Shown here: one piece after another, positions 1 to 9,645 of the stretch
Position numbering within the stretch: position 1 is the stretch's first letter
How the letters are laid out: every line of letters starts with the position of its first letter
Program-made: the position numbers and the translations under genes
DNA from: Paenibacillus sp. OK003
GTDB lineage: Bacteria > Bacillota > Bacilli > Paenibacillales > Paenibacillaceae
Direction: 5' to 3'
DNA length: 64,000 nucleotides
Assembly (NCBI RefSeq): GCF_900109515.1
Contig: NZ_FOBD01000011.1
Span: forward strand, 157,721 to 221,720
The notes under the pieces: model-generated
What the model saw: the letters and a program-made list of their open reading frames with translations, nothing else
What the model was told of the DNA's origin: nothing
Databases searched by the model: none

Positions 1-1664
1 TCTAACAGTAATTCTTTCCGTCTTCCCTCGGCCTTGCGTGCCAGCGTTGCAAGTTTCTCCATCTTGCCCCAGATCGGATACAGCGCACGCTCCACTTCAT
101 AGGTTTCCATTCCTTGCAACGATTGGACCAGAAGTTGAAGCTTCTCCTCATTCTCCAGCTCTGGTTGGATCTTCAGCTTCAGGGAATCCGTAGAACGACG
201 CAGGCAGGCAACTAATGCAGGTATGGAACCGTCCGTTACACCCTGTGTCTCAGCAAAGGCAACGGTGAATTTATCCTGTACCAACTGGTGCTCATCATCC
301 ACTTCACCCATATAATATTCAACCAACGGGAAATACCGCTCATCTGCCAATCCAAGTCCGAAGGTTGCATAACTGCCTGGCATACAGTTCTTTTCACCCT
401 CTGTATCCGCATAAAATTCGAACTCTGCGATAGCCTCACGTGCATATTCTTCCAGCAGCGGATGCAGCTCCGGGTACTCAAGTAGGTTTGCGAAAAATCG
501 ATGCGTATCCGACTTCGCAAGCCCTTTAATCGGCAGATACTGCTTCACGCTGGATTTGAGCTTGATCTTGTAACTTTTGGGGAAGCCCTGCTTCAGCAAA
601 CGGGTGATAAAAGCAATGGCCTGTTCATAGGCAGCTGCTTCTTCCTTGCGAATAATGACGGTAATGATCGAGAACACATCGTTGGCTGTGCATTCCACCT
701 GCTCATTTTTCACATGAATATCTTCCTCGACATAGGTTCCGCTACCTTCCGTCATCATACGAACCGCACGGCTACTACCCAATTGTTTGGCCAGTTCCAA
801 GAAAGTAAGGCCTTTCGGTTTACTGTAACTAGGCTCATAACGAAGAATCATCACGGCTGCATACAGCAGCAGATCAATAGGCTGTGCCACCTGCTGCCTA
901 TGCTCACTCTGTGGCTGGTCCTCCTCCAAAGAAGCACCTGGCTTACGTGTATATACATTGGCGCTGTATGCAGAAGGCTGTACATCAAAGTAGCGTGGCA
1001 AAAAATGATTCTCCGCCCAAGACGTTATCGCACGGATAATGTCACCACGATGCTCCGCCAGGGCTTCCTGACGCCCTTTATTTAACTCCTGAATACGATC
1101 ATATTGCGCTATAGTCCACGCTACGTCCGGTTCAGGGAACAATTTCGGGTCAAGCAGGTGACGCGTCAAAAAAAAGGATTCCAACGGCTTTGTTGGATAT
1201 GAACCTTTCAGCAGCTTCTGGTCTACATATGTATGAATGCGCTCAAGCAACTGCTGCCTTTTCTCTTCGTTGATATATTCGAGCATGGTCACTTGCAGCT
1301 TTCCTTCTGTCGTTGGAAATTTCCCGCGAAAGGTAAACCGATAGTCGATCAACGGTGTATCCACCAGCTTGTCCAATTTCTCTTGAATCACTTCTACAAG
1401 TTTGGGCTGGATTTCATTCCGCACCTGTTCCTCCGTAAAGGGACCGGGATTCTTCGATTTCAATCCCTCATCCAATCCAAGATCCACACTGTCTACCGTG
1501 GTCCGTCCAGGTCTGTAATCCAGCAAAATATCATTAAAGATCCCCATTTGCAGCGTTGTTCGCTCCACAACCTTTTCCAGGTCATCCCGCTTCATCTGTT
1601 CATTAAACCATTCTTCAATGACCGCAATCATTTCTTCCATTGCCTGATCATAGAATGTACTCAT
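1..1664 (-). CDS. Large cytosolic protein of unknown function, 3' end outside the window
   Basis: An uninterrupted reading frame runs from an ATG at 1664 to the left edge, giving at least 554 residues with no stop. An AAGGCGG-like ribosome site lies just upstream. I see no signal peptide or membrane segment. The protein is rich in charged and aromatic residues and begins MSTFYDQAMEEMIAVIEEW. It resembles a Bacillales family of large uncharacterised proteins, possibly the one called DUF6138, but that name is from memory and not secure. It is transcribed leftwards away from the ABC transporter locus and separated from it by a terminator. The small open frames opposite it on the plus strand are shadows. 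Function unknown. Confidence 0.72.
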   Translation of the reverse strand, partial: MSTFYDQAMEEMIAVIEEWFNEQMKRDDLEKVVERTTLQMGIFNDILLDYRPGRTTVDSVDLGLDEGLKSKNPGPFTEEQVRNEIQPKLVEVIQEKLDKLVDTPLIDYRFTFRGKFPTTEGKLQVTMLEYINEEKRQQLLERIHTYVDQKLLKGSYPTKPLESFFLTRHLLDPKLFPEPDVAWTIAQYDRIQELNKGRQEALAEHRGDIIRAITSWAENHFLPRYFDVQPSAYSANVYTRKPGASLEEDQPQSEHRQQVAQPIDLLLYAAVMILRYEPSYSKPKGLTFLELAKQLGSSRAVRMMTEGSGTYVEEDIHVKNEQVECTANDVFSIITVIIRKEEAAAYEQAIAFITRLLKQGFPKSYKIKLKSSVKQYLPIKGLAKSDTHRFFANLLEYPELHPLLEEYAREAIAEFEFYADTEGEKNCMPGSYATFGLGLADERYFPLVEYYMGEVDDEHQLVQDKFTVAFAETQGVTDGSIPALVACLRRSTDSLKLKIQPELENEEKLQLLVQSLQGMETYEVERALYPIWGKMEKLATLARKAEGRRKELLL

Positions 1665-1868
1665 GCTTCGACCGCCTTCCCATTTATCAGATCATTCCTC
1701 AAACCATCTATGCTAAAATGTTAAAAATACGTATTGATGTTCGTATATTACCTATTATCTTACTCTCTCACGTATCAGTGAAACAATAAGTCTTACGCAC
1801 GGTTGTACGTCGAGAAATGAATGGATAAACTCTCCCTTACACTTCTATGTATCCCTGCACACAAAACA

Positions 1869-1915
1869 AAAACACCGGATTCAGGCGATTTCCCGCCCAA
1901 ATCCGGTGTTTTTGC
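1869..1915 (-). terminator. Rho-independent terminator, probably bidirectional
   Basis: Inverted arms AAAACACCGGAT and ATCCGGTGTTTTT flank a loop of about 20 nt, with T runs in either reading direction. It lies 61 nt beyond the stop of the solute-binding protein gene and ends that transcript. The rest of the gap 1665-1975 holds only the probable promoter of the leftmost gene. Confidence 0.85.
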
Positions 1916-1975
1916 GAAATACGTCTTCCTTCTTTATTACTTTAGTATGATTCATCTCGTAAACCATTCACGGTA

Positions 1976-3628
1976 TTAATTAACTGTTTTGAACCATTCA
2001 TTGACTTCCGTTGTGATTTGATCGCCGCCCATGGATTTCCACTTCGTTACGAACGCGTCGAATTCATCGATGCCAATCTGACCATAAATGATTTTGCTGA
2101 ACGTATCTTTCTCCAACTTGTCGAGTGCATCTTTTTTCATCTTCATCGTATCCGTCGGTGCACCCGTGAATTTGTTCTTGATGGCATCATCCTTATGAGC
2201 GACCACGACTTGAGCCGCAGCGAACACTTCAGGTTTGTTGGCAATTTTCGTATTTTTCTCAAAAGGTGTTTCAGGCTCCTTGCCTGTAGCCAGTTCTGCC
2301 AACGTATCCATCATCAGGTTCGGAATCCGTGCACCGTCATACGTAATTGTGTATTTGAGGGGGGATACCCCATCTTTCACTTCAGCTTCACCAAGCACTT
2401 TACCATCTACGATATCAAAGTCATATCCTTGGGCGAAGCCATGTTCGAACTCCCCACCCACTTCTGGATTAGCGAAGTTATCGAACAAATAATTTTGATA
2501 CGTGAAGAAAATTTCTGGGTTTGCCATATCCTTGTTGATCAACACAACCCCGTTGCTGGCACCTGAACCGTGGTGATGGCTCTCGCCAGTCGGTCCGGTT
2601 GGCAGGGCAATAGCTTTGTAGGTAGCGCCGTCCACATTTTTCTTCACATCATCGATCGGCCAATTCGGCATCCAGTGTGGTCCCACAATGATTCCCGCTT
2701 TGCCTGCTGTAAACAATTCAGCCGCCTTAATCTCATCATATACGCCGGCTTCCTTCGGCAGATAACCTTTGGACAACCAGTCTTTCATCGTTGCAAGTCC
2801 TTCTTTTACACCCGGTTGAACCGAGCCGTATTCCAGTGTTCCTTCTGCATTCAGGTTCCACTGTCCTGGCATCGTGTTATACATGCCGAAGATCCAGCCG
2901 GATTCAGTCATCCAGGTATTGAGGGCATTTTTCATGCCGACCGTCAGACCGTACGTATCCTTTTTACCGTTACCATCCGGGTCCTGATTCGTAAATGCAT
3001 CCATCACCGTCACGAGCTCATCAATTGTTTTGGGTTCTTTCAATCCCAGCTTCTTCAGCCAGTCTTCACGGATAAACATAACAGGGTCGCCATTGTAGGC
3101 ATAATCGAAAATCGGAATACCATACCGTTTACCTTCATACATGTACGGGTACCACTCTTCCGGTGCGGATTCAGCAGCCCCTTTCCATGTGTCGGATGCA
3201 TACTTGTCGAACAGTTCACCTGCATCGGAGAATTTACCCGACTCAATCAACTCACGCACCAGATTGTAGTCCCCACGGATGGAGACGATATCCGGCAGCT
3301 CTTCGTTAGCCGACAGGGAGAGACGAAGCTTCGTGTAAAAAGCATCATTGGTCACGGACACAGCCCAAGGCGTGGTCAGGTCGATACCCAAACGTTCTTT
3401 GGCCCATTTGGTGTGCACGTTGTTCTGTGCAGTTTCTCCATTCTTAAACTTTGTATCATCATTCCAGGCTCGCAAGTAGCTCATCTGAACCGCAGGTTCA
3501 TACTTACCGTCTTGCAGTGCAAGTGGCGCAGCCGCTTCCTTGGATGGTTCTTCCTTTGCCCCCGAACTGCAAGCCGTTACGGCAACCATCGTCAGTGCAA
3601 GCAATGCAGTCATCATTTTTCTATACAT
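1976..3628 (-). CDS. Extracellular sugar-binding lipoprotein of an ABC importer (LplA-like)
   Basis: 550-residue solute-binding protein of the family 1 / LplA type that captures an oligosaccharide outside the cell for the permeases at 7316-9172. An N-terminal signal peptide ends in a lipobox (VTAC) with the lipidated Cys at about residue 20. A DPDGNGKKD loop near the middle is typical of this family. I choose the ATG at 3628 because GAGGAGGGG lies 4 nt upstream; a TTG five codons earlier would overlap that site. It lies 99 nt downstream of the response regulator gene, on the same strand, so it may be cotranscribed or have its own promoter. The substrate cannot be read from sequence; homologues take up plant or pectin-derived oligosaccharides. 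Confidence 0.93.
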   Translation of the reverse strand: MYRKMMTALLALTMVAVTACSSGAKEEPSKEAAAPLALQDGKYEPAVQMSYLRAWNDDTKFKNGETAQNNVHTKWAKERLGIDLTTPWAVSVTNDAFYTKLRLSLSANEELPDIVSIRGDYNLVRELIESGKFSDAGELFDKYASDTWKGAAESAPEEWYPYMYEGKRYGIPIFDYAYNGDPVMFIREDWLKKLGLKEPKTIDELVTVMDAFTNQDPDGNGKKDTYGLTVGMKNALNTWMTESGWIFGMYNTMPGQWNLNAEGTLEYGSVQPGVKEGLATMKDWLSKGYLPKEAGVYDEIKAAELFTAGKAGIIVGPHWMPNWPIDDVKKNVDGATYKAIALPTGPTGESHHHGSGASNGVVLINKDMANPEIFFTYQNYLFDNFANPEVGGEFEHGFAQGYDFDIVDGKVLGEAEVKDGVSPLKYTITYDGARIPNLMMDTLAELATGKEPETPFEKNTKIANKPEVFAAAQVVVAHKDDAIKNKFTGAPTDTMKMKKDALDKLEKDTFSKIIYGQIGIDEFDAFVTKWKSMGGDQITTEVNEWFKTVN

Positions 3629-3727
3629 GAAACCCCTCCTCAATCACTTTGAATACCCTTACATGAAAAGGATAGTGCAGCCGGGGAAGCAAAAATATAT
3701 CACAATTTCAATGTTCATATTGATTTG

Positions 3728-5320
3728 TTAACCGTTCCGAAAATCCTGCGGGGTCAGGCCATAATGTTTGCGGAAGACTTGAATGAAATAAGGGGTATTG
3801 TTATATCCCACTTCCTGGCCGACTTCATAAATCTTCATAGCTGTGTGCTTCAGCAAGTGAACAGCACGTTCCATCCGGGAACGGATAATGTAATCACTGA
3901 TGCCTTCACCCGTTGATTGTTTATACATTTTGGACAAATATACCGGGTGCAGATGTACCTCACCTGCAATAACCTGCAAGGAAAGATCTTCACCCAGATG
4001 ATGGTCGATCCATTGTTGGACCTGTCTGATCATGTTCGATCCACTTTCCTGGCCCGTATCGGTTGTGCTTAGAGCCCATTGTTCCATCACACTCCGGGTC
4101 CATGCTTCCAGACTGCGAAGTGACACACCGTAACCATCCTTCAACAATTGCTGATACTGCTCACCAAGGACATCAGACAACTGTCTGCCCTCCCGATGAG
4201 CCATGTATGAGAACGCGGCTGCAAGATAGTGAAAAGCAACATAGACATGCTCCGGGAACACACTATCCGATAACTCGGCAAAAATCGCATCAATCTTGCG
4301 ACTCGCGTCCTCCATCCGTCCTGCTTCCAGCAGTGCGGTCAATCCGGGTGGCTCATAGAGCGCTGCAAGTGATTTCAAAGTTGCTCCATGGGAGCCGGCA
4401 GCCGCATTGAGATGCAGTCCTTTACCCGCTTCCCCCTGCTTGCGCAAGGCACTTACAGCCTGATGATATAATTGTGGAACCTGATCCGGAAAACGGCCTA
4501 TCCGGCTGACTGACAGTGAAATCGTCGCGTTTAAATACTGCTTCACACTGTGAAGCAGCCGTTCTCCGAGCCGTCCCATCAGCAGCTCTGGTTCAGACTG
4601 TGCCTGTTTTGCACTTGCCATGAAAACGAGATCATCATACGCATCGTCCGTATGGCAGAGATGATAACTGCTGCCAAAGATTTCTTCCACGACGTTAGAG
4701 ATGGCGTATTTCATCAGACGGAATGCCTTGTTTGTTGGCTGTGGGTCATCATAGCGGATGAGCAGCAGCTGCATTTTATCCTGGGGACGGAATCCAATCT
4801 CCAATTGCTCCAGCTTTTCCACAAGCTCGCTCTCTGCAAATTTATGTCCAAGCAGCACATCCTTCATTAATCCCGCCCGCTTCTCCGGTAAATGTTCCCT
4901 CACCGAATACATGGCGCGCTGGTGCATCAACTGTTTCTCTCCCTCCAGCCGAATCTGGACGGAGGCCTGCTGCACGGCTTCGATCAGCTCCTCATCGCGC
5001 ACGGGCTTCAGCAGATAACTCACTGTTCCATGACGGAGTGCCTGCTTCGCATAATCAAAGGACGCATGTCCGGATAAAATGATACATTTGGTCCGTTCCC
5101 ACTTTTGCCGAATATGACTCACCAGATCCAGACCGGACAAGCCCGGCATACGAATATCGGTGATGATAATATGGACCTGATGTGCTGCCATTTGCTGCAA
5201 TGCCTCTTTCACCGAGTACGCCTTATATACGTGTCCAATCCCATGTTCCCTCCAAGGTATGGAGGCTGCAATCGATTCCACCGCTGAATGTTCATCATCC
5301 ACGACCATTAGATTCATCAT
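3728..5320 (-). CDS. YesN-type response regulator with AraC output domain
   Basis: 530-residue response regulator. The receiver domain (about 1-120) has the acidic pair DD at 8-9, the phospho-acceptor Asp in TDIRMP at about 55 and the LLKP lysine. A long middle region follows, then a C-terminal AraC helix-turn-helix pair (last 100 residues, with SGEGISDYI and GYNNTPYFIQVFRKHYG). The ATG at 5320 is preferred because GAGGAGG lies 9-10 nt upstream; longer starts run deep into the kinase gene. It overlaps the end of the kinase gene by 26 nt, so the two are translationally coupled. By family it should activate the adjacent transporter genes in response to an extracellular sugar. Confidence 0.93.
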   Translation of the reverse strand: MMNLMVVDDEHSAVESIAASIPWREHGIGHVYKAYSVKEALQQMAAHQVHIIITDIRMPGLSGLDLVSHIRQKWERTKCIILSGHASFDYAKQALRHGTVSYLLKPVRDEELIEAVQQASVQIRLEGEKQLMHQRAMYSVREHLPEKRAGLMKDVLLGHKFAESELVEKLEQLEIGFRPQDKMQLLLIRYDDPQPTNKAFRLMKYAISNVVEEIFGSSYHLCHTDDAYDDLVFMASAKQAQSEPELLMGRLGERLLHSVKQYLNATISLSVSRIGRFPDQVPQLYHQAVSALRKQGEAGKGLHLNAAAGSHGATLKSLAALYEPPGLTALLEAGRMEDASRKIDAIFAELSDSVFPEHVYVAFHYLAAAFSYMAHREGRQLSDVLGEQYQQLLKDGYGVSLRSLEAWTRSVMEQWALSTTDTGQESGSNMIRQVQQWIDHHLGEDLSLQVIAGEVHLHPVYLSKMYKQSTGEGISDYIIRSRMERAVHLLKHTAMKIYEVGQEVGYNNTPYFIQVFRKHYGLTPQDFRNG

Positions 5321-7055
5321 TAGGGTATTCCTCCTCAAACCATCGTATTTCCACACTGAGACCCCCATAAGGGATCACTCCAAAATGAAGCCCTGAAGAA
5401 TGACCATATCGCGTAACGAGCCGTTGGTGTACATTCCAGGTACCCGTGCCAATTTCTTCACCCATCGGTTCATTGATTTCACGCTCCAGACCGGCAATCT
5501 CTTCCTCCGTCAAAGTAACACCGTCGTTATCGACAAACAGACTGTATCGAGTGTATTCCCTACCATCGATTTGTTCTTGTACTGCCATGCCTGTAACCAC
5601 AATGTGACCGCTGCCCTCCATCGGTTCGATGCCATGAACGACTGCATTCTCCACGATAGGCTGGATCAGCAGCCTTGGAATGTGCTGCTGCATCAGTTCT
5701 TGCGGTACGGCGATCTCATACGACAAACGGTTGGTGCGCATCTGTTGGATGGACAAATAATTGTCCAGCAGCCGAATTTCCTCTTCCACGGTCGTCATAT
5801 CGTTCTCATCACGTGTGATGTAGCGATAATAATCTCCCAGGCTGAGCGACATGGCAATAACCGCTTCACGGTTCCCGAGCTGTGTCATATTTTTAATATA
5901 AAACAGACAATTGTACAGGAAATGAGGATTGATCTGTGATTGCAGATGCTTCAACGTCGCTTCCCGCGAGCGAATGCGTTCCTCGTATACTTTTTCGATC
6001 AGCTCCTGAATCTGCTCGGCCATGTGATTGAAGCTCTGAGTTAGATACGCGAATTCATCACGGGAGTGATCGACCGGAATTCGTGTGGATAGCTGTCCTT
6101 TGCGAATCTGCTGAAGCCCTCTCATCAGACGTTGTATCGGCACCTGTACCTTTCGGTATAACAACAGGGCAGCGCCAATACTGAGCACGAGCAGCAGCAA
6201 AATCGAGGTTATAAACATATTTCGGCTCTTGTCCATCGGCGTAAGCAAATCATCCAGCACAACCGGGTTAACATAGATTCCGTTTAGTTGTTTGGAGAGC
6301 ACATAACTGACCAAGTACTGCTTGCCCCCCACCTCCAGCTGATGGTTGCCTTCACTATCCAGTTGGGTTAATGGCATGTCCCTCATCACGGCTTCCACGA
6401 GCTCGGGGTCCGCACTCCGATTTAACAGAGGCTCGTTGCCAGGGACGAGAAGAAAGGGATCTCCTCCCTGGGCCTCCTTGAAATCATCCAGCATGGCAAC
6501 AATGTTCATCGGGTCAAAATCAATCTCCATCACCGTTCGTACATCCGTGGTCACAGGTTTTTCATTCCACTCGTAGTTATCCGTAAAGAAATAAGTGAAG
6601 CTGCCTTCGTTCAACTGCCATCGGCCTGGCTGTGGAAACTTCAGCATCTTCTCATTGAAGACCGTCCGGTTGGACATGGTGGACAATACCAACTCTGCCT
6701 GAGGCAGCACAATGGTAATATCGTTCTTCCAACGGCTGGTGGACTGGTATAGTGACAATTTGTCGAGAATATCGAGATAGATGCTGTTTTTCTCATATTG
6801 GCTGGTCGATTCTGTCATGTAACGATAGTGTAGAATGCTTGGATCACGCAGCAAAGTCAGCCCATAAAGCGAGAGCTGCTCAATATTTTTATCCACCTGA
6901 GAGCTAAAATAGTTGAACTGGTTTAAGCTGGACTGCTGCTTCTCCTCAACGATCATGTCCACGTTCGCCTGATTCGCGTAGGTATAGAGCAGCAAGATGG
7001 GTACCAGCAAGCAGACCAGCAGCATAACTGTTTTTGAGAATACTGTAAATTTCAT
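5295..7055 (-). CDS. YesM-type sensor histidine kinase
   Basis: 586-residue membrane kinase. A transmembrane helix at about 7-27 is followed by an extracellular sensor domain of roughly 250 residues, a second helix at about 279-300, a HAMP linker, the His_kinase domain with the phosphorylation motif INPHFLYN (His about 376), and a C-terminal HATPase with an N-box around VENAVVHG. The ATG at 7055 starts directly before the first hydrophobic segment; a GTG 12 codons upstream is possible but has no better ribosome site. It pairs with the overlapping response regulator and faces the permease genes divergently. This arrangement is typical of Paenibacillus carbohydrate-sensing systems. Confidence 0.92.
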   Translation of the reverse strand: MKFTVFSKTVMLLVCLLVPILLLYTYANQANVDMIVEEKQQSSLNQFNYFSSQVDKNIEQLSLYGLTLLRDPSILHYRYMTESTSQYEKNSIYLDILDKLSLYQSTSRWKNDITIVLPQAELVLSTMSNRTVFNEKMLKFPQPGRWQLNEGSFTYFFTDNYEWNEKPVTTDVRTVMEIDFDPMNIVAMLDDFKEAQGGDPFLLVPGNEPLLNRSADPELVEAVMRDMPLTQLDSEGNHQLEVGGKQYLVSYVLSKQLNGIYVNPVVLDDLLTPMDKSRNMFITSILLLLVLSIGAALLLYRKVQVPIQRLMRGLQQIRKGQLSTRIPVDHSRDEFAYLTQSFNHMAEQIQELIEKVYEERIRSREATLKHLQSQINPHFLYNCLFYIKNMTQLGNREAVIAMSLSLGDYYRYITRDENDMTTVEEEIRLLDNYLSIQQMRTNRLSYEIAVPQELMQQHIPRLLIQPIVENAVVHGIEPMEGSGHIVVTGMAVQEQIDGREYTRYSLFVDNDGVTLTEEEIAGLEREINEPMGEEIGTGTWNVHQRLVTRYGHSSGLHFGVIPYGGLSVEIRWFEEEYPNDESNGRG

Positions 7056-7134
7056 TGCTTCACCCTGTCCCGGATTAAAGTAAAGATACACATCGAAGTC
7101 CTATTTTATATTGAAACCCCTTACATATCTATAC

Positions 7135-7144
7135 TGAAATTTCA
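7135..7144. promoter_or_regulatory. Palindrome TGAAATTTCA in the divergent control region
   Basis: A perfect 10-bp palindrome lies between the kinase gene and the divergent permease genes. It is a candidate binding half or full site for the response regulator. Position and symmetry are the only support. Confidence 0.25.
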
Positions 7145-7232
7145 AATGAGTCACTATTCGGTATACGTTTTCAACAAGTTAATAAATCAACATCCGCCTT
7201 GAAATGTTGTTCTATAGCCCGCCCGTTTCCAT

Positions 7233-7241
7233 TGCTATAAT
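7233..7241 (+). promoter_or_regulatory. Extended -10 promoter for the permease genes
   Basis: TGCTATAAT matches an extended -10 element. There is no good -35 at 17 nt, as expected for an activator-dependent promoter. Transcription would start near 7248, about 68 nt before the permease ATG. Confidence 0.5.
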
Positions 7242-7315
7242 TCAGTTGCTCCACTATTTGCAGAGGCTGACTGGCCTCATTATGCAGAGGCTGGACGATA
7301 TAAAGGAGGGACCTG

Positions 7316-8281
7316 ATGGCTATGGAACAACCACTAACGACCAATACGCCGGTGCGGCAGGCAACACACAATCCACGCAAACGTACCCGCTGGAATTTCA
7401 AACGCAATTGGCCGCTGCATCTGATGCTGCTGCCTTCGGTACTGCTCACATTGCTGTTCGCCTATGTGCCTATGGGCGGCATTATTATTGCTTTTCAGGA
7501 TTTCAAACCATGGCTGGGATTCACTGGCTCCAAATGGGTAGGATGGGATAACTTCCGATTCATGTTCGAATATCCGGACAGTGTTCAGGTCATCTGGAAC
7601 ACCGTGCTGATTGCTGCCATGAAAATTGTGGCCGGACTCGTGGCCCCGGTTGTGTTTGCCATTTTGCTGAATGAAGTACGTAATTCCACGTTCAAACGGT
7701 TCTCACAGACGCTGGTATACCTGCCCCACTTCCTGTCTTGGGTTGTACTGGGCGGCATCCTGCTAGACATGCTTTCCCCCGAAGGCGGACTGATTAACCA
7801 GGTGCTGGCGGCTGTAGGCATTGAACCAATCTTCTTTCTGGGAGATGGCGACTGGTTCCGTGTAACCGTAGTCATTAGTGATGTATGGAAGGAATTCGGA
7901 TTTGGTACCATTGTCTTTCTTGCAGCTCTCGCGGGTATTAACCCTGCTCTGTATGAGGCTTCCGAAGTTGACGGGGCAACACGGCTTAAGCAGACCCTGC
8001 ACATTACGCTGCCTGCACTCGTGCCGATGATCATTGTGGTGGGAACACTTTCACTGGGGAATATTCTTAATGCTGGATTTGACCAGATCTTCAACCTGTA
8101 CAATCCACTTGTATATGATAAAGGCGATATTATTGACACGTTTGTTTACCGGATGGGTATTTTGAATGGCAAAATGAGCTTTGCGACTGCGGTTGGTTTG
8201 TTTAAATCCTTTGTTGCCATGTTCCTCGTTATTACGGCCTACCGGATGGCTTACAAAATCGCTAATTACCGCATTTTCTAA
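7316..8281 (+). CDS. Sugar ABC transporter permease (LplB/YteP-like)
   Basis: 321-residue inner membrane permease of the MalF-like class with six predicted helices. The EAA loop, which docks the ATPase, is seen as YEASEVDGATRLKQTLHITLP at about 220. AAAGGAGGG lies 6 nt before the ATG at 7316. The second permease starts 13 nt after the stop, so the two form one operon. The matching solute-binding protein and the two-component system are encoded divergently to the left. No ATPase gene is present in the locus; members of this class normally share a housekeeping MsmX-type ATPase encoded elsewhere. Confidence 0.94.
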   Translation: MAMEQPLTTNTPVRQATHNPRKRTRWNFKRNWPLHLMLLPSVLLTLLFAYVPMGGIIIAFQDFKPWLGFTGSKWVGWDNFRFMFEYPDSVQVIWNTVLIAAMKIVAGLVAPVVFAILLNEVRNSTFKRFSQTLVYLPHFLSWVVLGGILLDMLSPEGGLINQVLAAVGIEPIFFLGDGDWFRVTVVISDVWKEFGFGTIVFLAALAGINPALYEASEVDGATRLKQTLHITLPALVPMIIVVGTLSLGNILNAGFDQIFNLYNPLVYDKGDIIDTFVYRMGILNGKMSFATAVGLFKSFVAMFLVITAYRMAYKIANYRIF

Positions 8282-8293
8282 GGAGGAATTAAG

Positions 8294-9172
8294 GTGTATC
8301 ACAAAACGACCGGATACCGTATATTTAACGGCTTCAACCTGTTCTTCATCGCGGCCGTCTCGCTGCTGTGTGTGCTGCCGCTTGTCCACATTCTGGCGGT
8401 TTCCTTCAGCGGTAAAGCGGCAGCTTCCGCCAATCTGGTAACGCTCTGGCCGATTGATTTTACAGTCGACGCCTATACCAAAACGTTTGGTAACAGTAAC
8501 TTTCTCAGCGCCCTCTGGATCTCAGTTCAACGTACCGTGTTTGGTACGCTACTCAGTATGGTGCTGGTCATCCTGACGGCATATCCTTTATCCAAGGAAA
8601 GTCTGAATTTCAAGGGACGTTCACTGTATGCGTGGTTTTTCATCTTCACGATGCTGTTCAGCGGCGGACTGATCCCGTCCTATATCCTGATTCAAAAGCT
8701 GGGACTAATCAACACCCTGTGGGCTCTGATTTTACCGGGCGCTGTGGCGGTCTGGAACCTGATTCTCATGATGAACTTCTTCCGTAACGTGCCGAAAGAG
8801 CTCGAAGAAGCGGCATTCATCGATGGTGCCAACCATATCACCACATTGTTCCGCATCTATCTGCCTGTGTCCATGCCGGCCATTGCTACGATCTCCCTGT
8901 TCACCATGGTGGGGCAGTGGAATTCCTGGTTCGACGGGTTGATCTATATGAATGACGCATCCAAATATCCGCTCGCTACGTTAATGCAGACCATTATCGT
9001 GCAGCAGGATTTCTCCAATATGAATGTCGATGCGACGCAGCTTCAGAACATGTCGCAGCGTACCGTTAACGCAGCCCAGATTTTTATTGGGGCATTGCCA
9101 ATCCTGCTCGTGTATCCATTCTTGCAGCGATTCTTTGTCAAAGGAATTGTGCTTGGGGCTGTAAAAGAATAG
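8294..9172 (+). CDS. Sugar ABC transporter permease (LplC/YtcP-like)
   Basis: 292-residue permease of the MalG-like class with six predicted helices and an EAA loop EEAAFIDGANHITTLF near residue 175. It starts with GTG at 8294, set by AAGGAGGAA 5 nt upstream. It forms a heterodimer with the preceding permease. The GTG start and tight spacing (13 nt) point to balanced coexpression. Confidence 0.94.
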   Translation: MYHKTTGYRIFNGFNLFFIAAVSLLCVLPLVHILAVSFSGKAAASANLVTLWPIDFTVDAYTKTFGNSNFLSALWISVQRTVFGTLLSMVLVILTAYPLSKESLNFKGRSLYAWFFIFTMLFSGGLIPSYILIQKLGLINTLWALILPGAVAVWNLILMMNFFRNVPKELEEAAFIDGANHITTLFRIYLPVSMPAIATISLFTMVGQWNSWFDGLIYMNDASKYPLATLMQTIIVQQDFSNMNVDATQLQNMSQRTVNAAQIFIGALPILLVYPFLQRFFVKGIVLGAVKE

Positions 9173-9209
9173 GGTTCGTATACTAAAACTGAATGCATTC
9201 GCATGATTT

Positions 9210-9250
9210 CATCCCGAGGTTTATAACGCGCCGTTATTTACTTCGGGATG
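9210..9250 (+). terminator. Candidate terminator hairpin after the permease genes
   Basis: Outer arms CATCCCGA and TCGGGATG enclose a second inverted repeat ATAACG/CGTTAT. There is no strong T run, and the structure overlaps the 3' end of the opposing Spo0E-like gene, so the call is weak. Confidence 0.35.
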
Positions 9251-9416
9251 TCTTTCCGCGAATGGCATGGTTATATTGATTAATGAGTTCATCCAGAACC
9301 ATCGATTGACGAATGACCTCCGGATGCCACAGTTCTTTATGAGCGTTTGCAATCTGGTAGAGCCTCTGTCGTGCCTTTTCGATACATTCCTGAATGGTTT
9401 CCGGATTATGCACCAT
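9234..9416 (-). CDS. Spo0E-like sporulation regulatory phosphatase
   Basis: 60-residue peptide of the Spo0E aspartyl-phosphate phosphatase family, which dephosphorylates Spo0A~P and so delays sporulation. The whole protein is the family's two-helix hairpin. The signature is seen as RQSMVLDELINQYN near residues 36-49, matching the SQxLDxLIxxY core with Arg-Gln-Ser in place of the usual leading residues. A GGGGGCGGGAG ribosome site precedes the ATG at 9416. It is a monocistronic gene between the sugar transporter and the C39-like pair. Its length is normal for the family. The target (Spo0A) is inferred from the family. Confidence 0.8.
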   Translation of the reverse strand: MVHNPETIQECIEKARQRLYQIANAHKELWHPEVIRQSMVLDELINQYNHAIRGKTSRSK

Positions 9417-9584
9417 ACTCCCGCCCCCTGTTGTCCTTCAATATCCTTCATCCAAAAAAGACCATCTATTATAATATTCGGAACAAAGGGAGCTGCACAT
9501 TACCCCAAAATCAAATTTATGGTTATTTTTTCTTGTACAGGTTGAAATAAGGATGAGCTATGGACTCAGATGGTGTAAAATACG

Positions 9585-9626
9585 AAAAATACCGGATAGG
9601 CTTATCAGCCTTATCCGGTATTTTTT
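9585..9626. terminator. Bidirectional rho-independent terminator
   Basis: Arms AAAAATACCGGATA and TATCCGGTATTTTTT form a long stem with T runs both ways. It closes the minus-strand C39-like operon, whose last stop is at 9646. Confidence 0.85.
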
Positions 9627-9645
9627 GTACCCATGCGATGTCCAT

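Noticed and set aside
236..1724. Plus-strand frames (up to 194 residues) near the left edge
   Set aside because: They lie opposite the long minus-strand frame, which has a ribosome site and protein-like composition.
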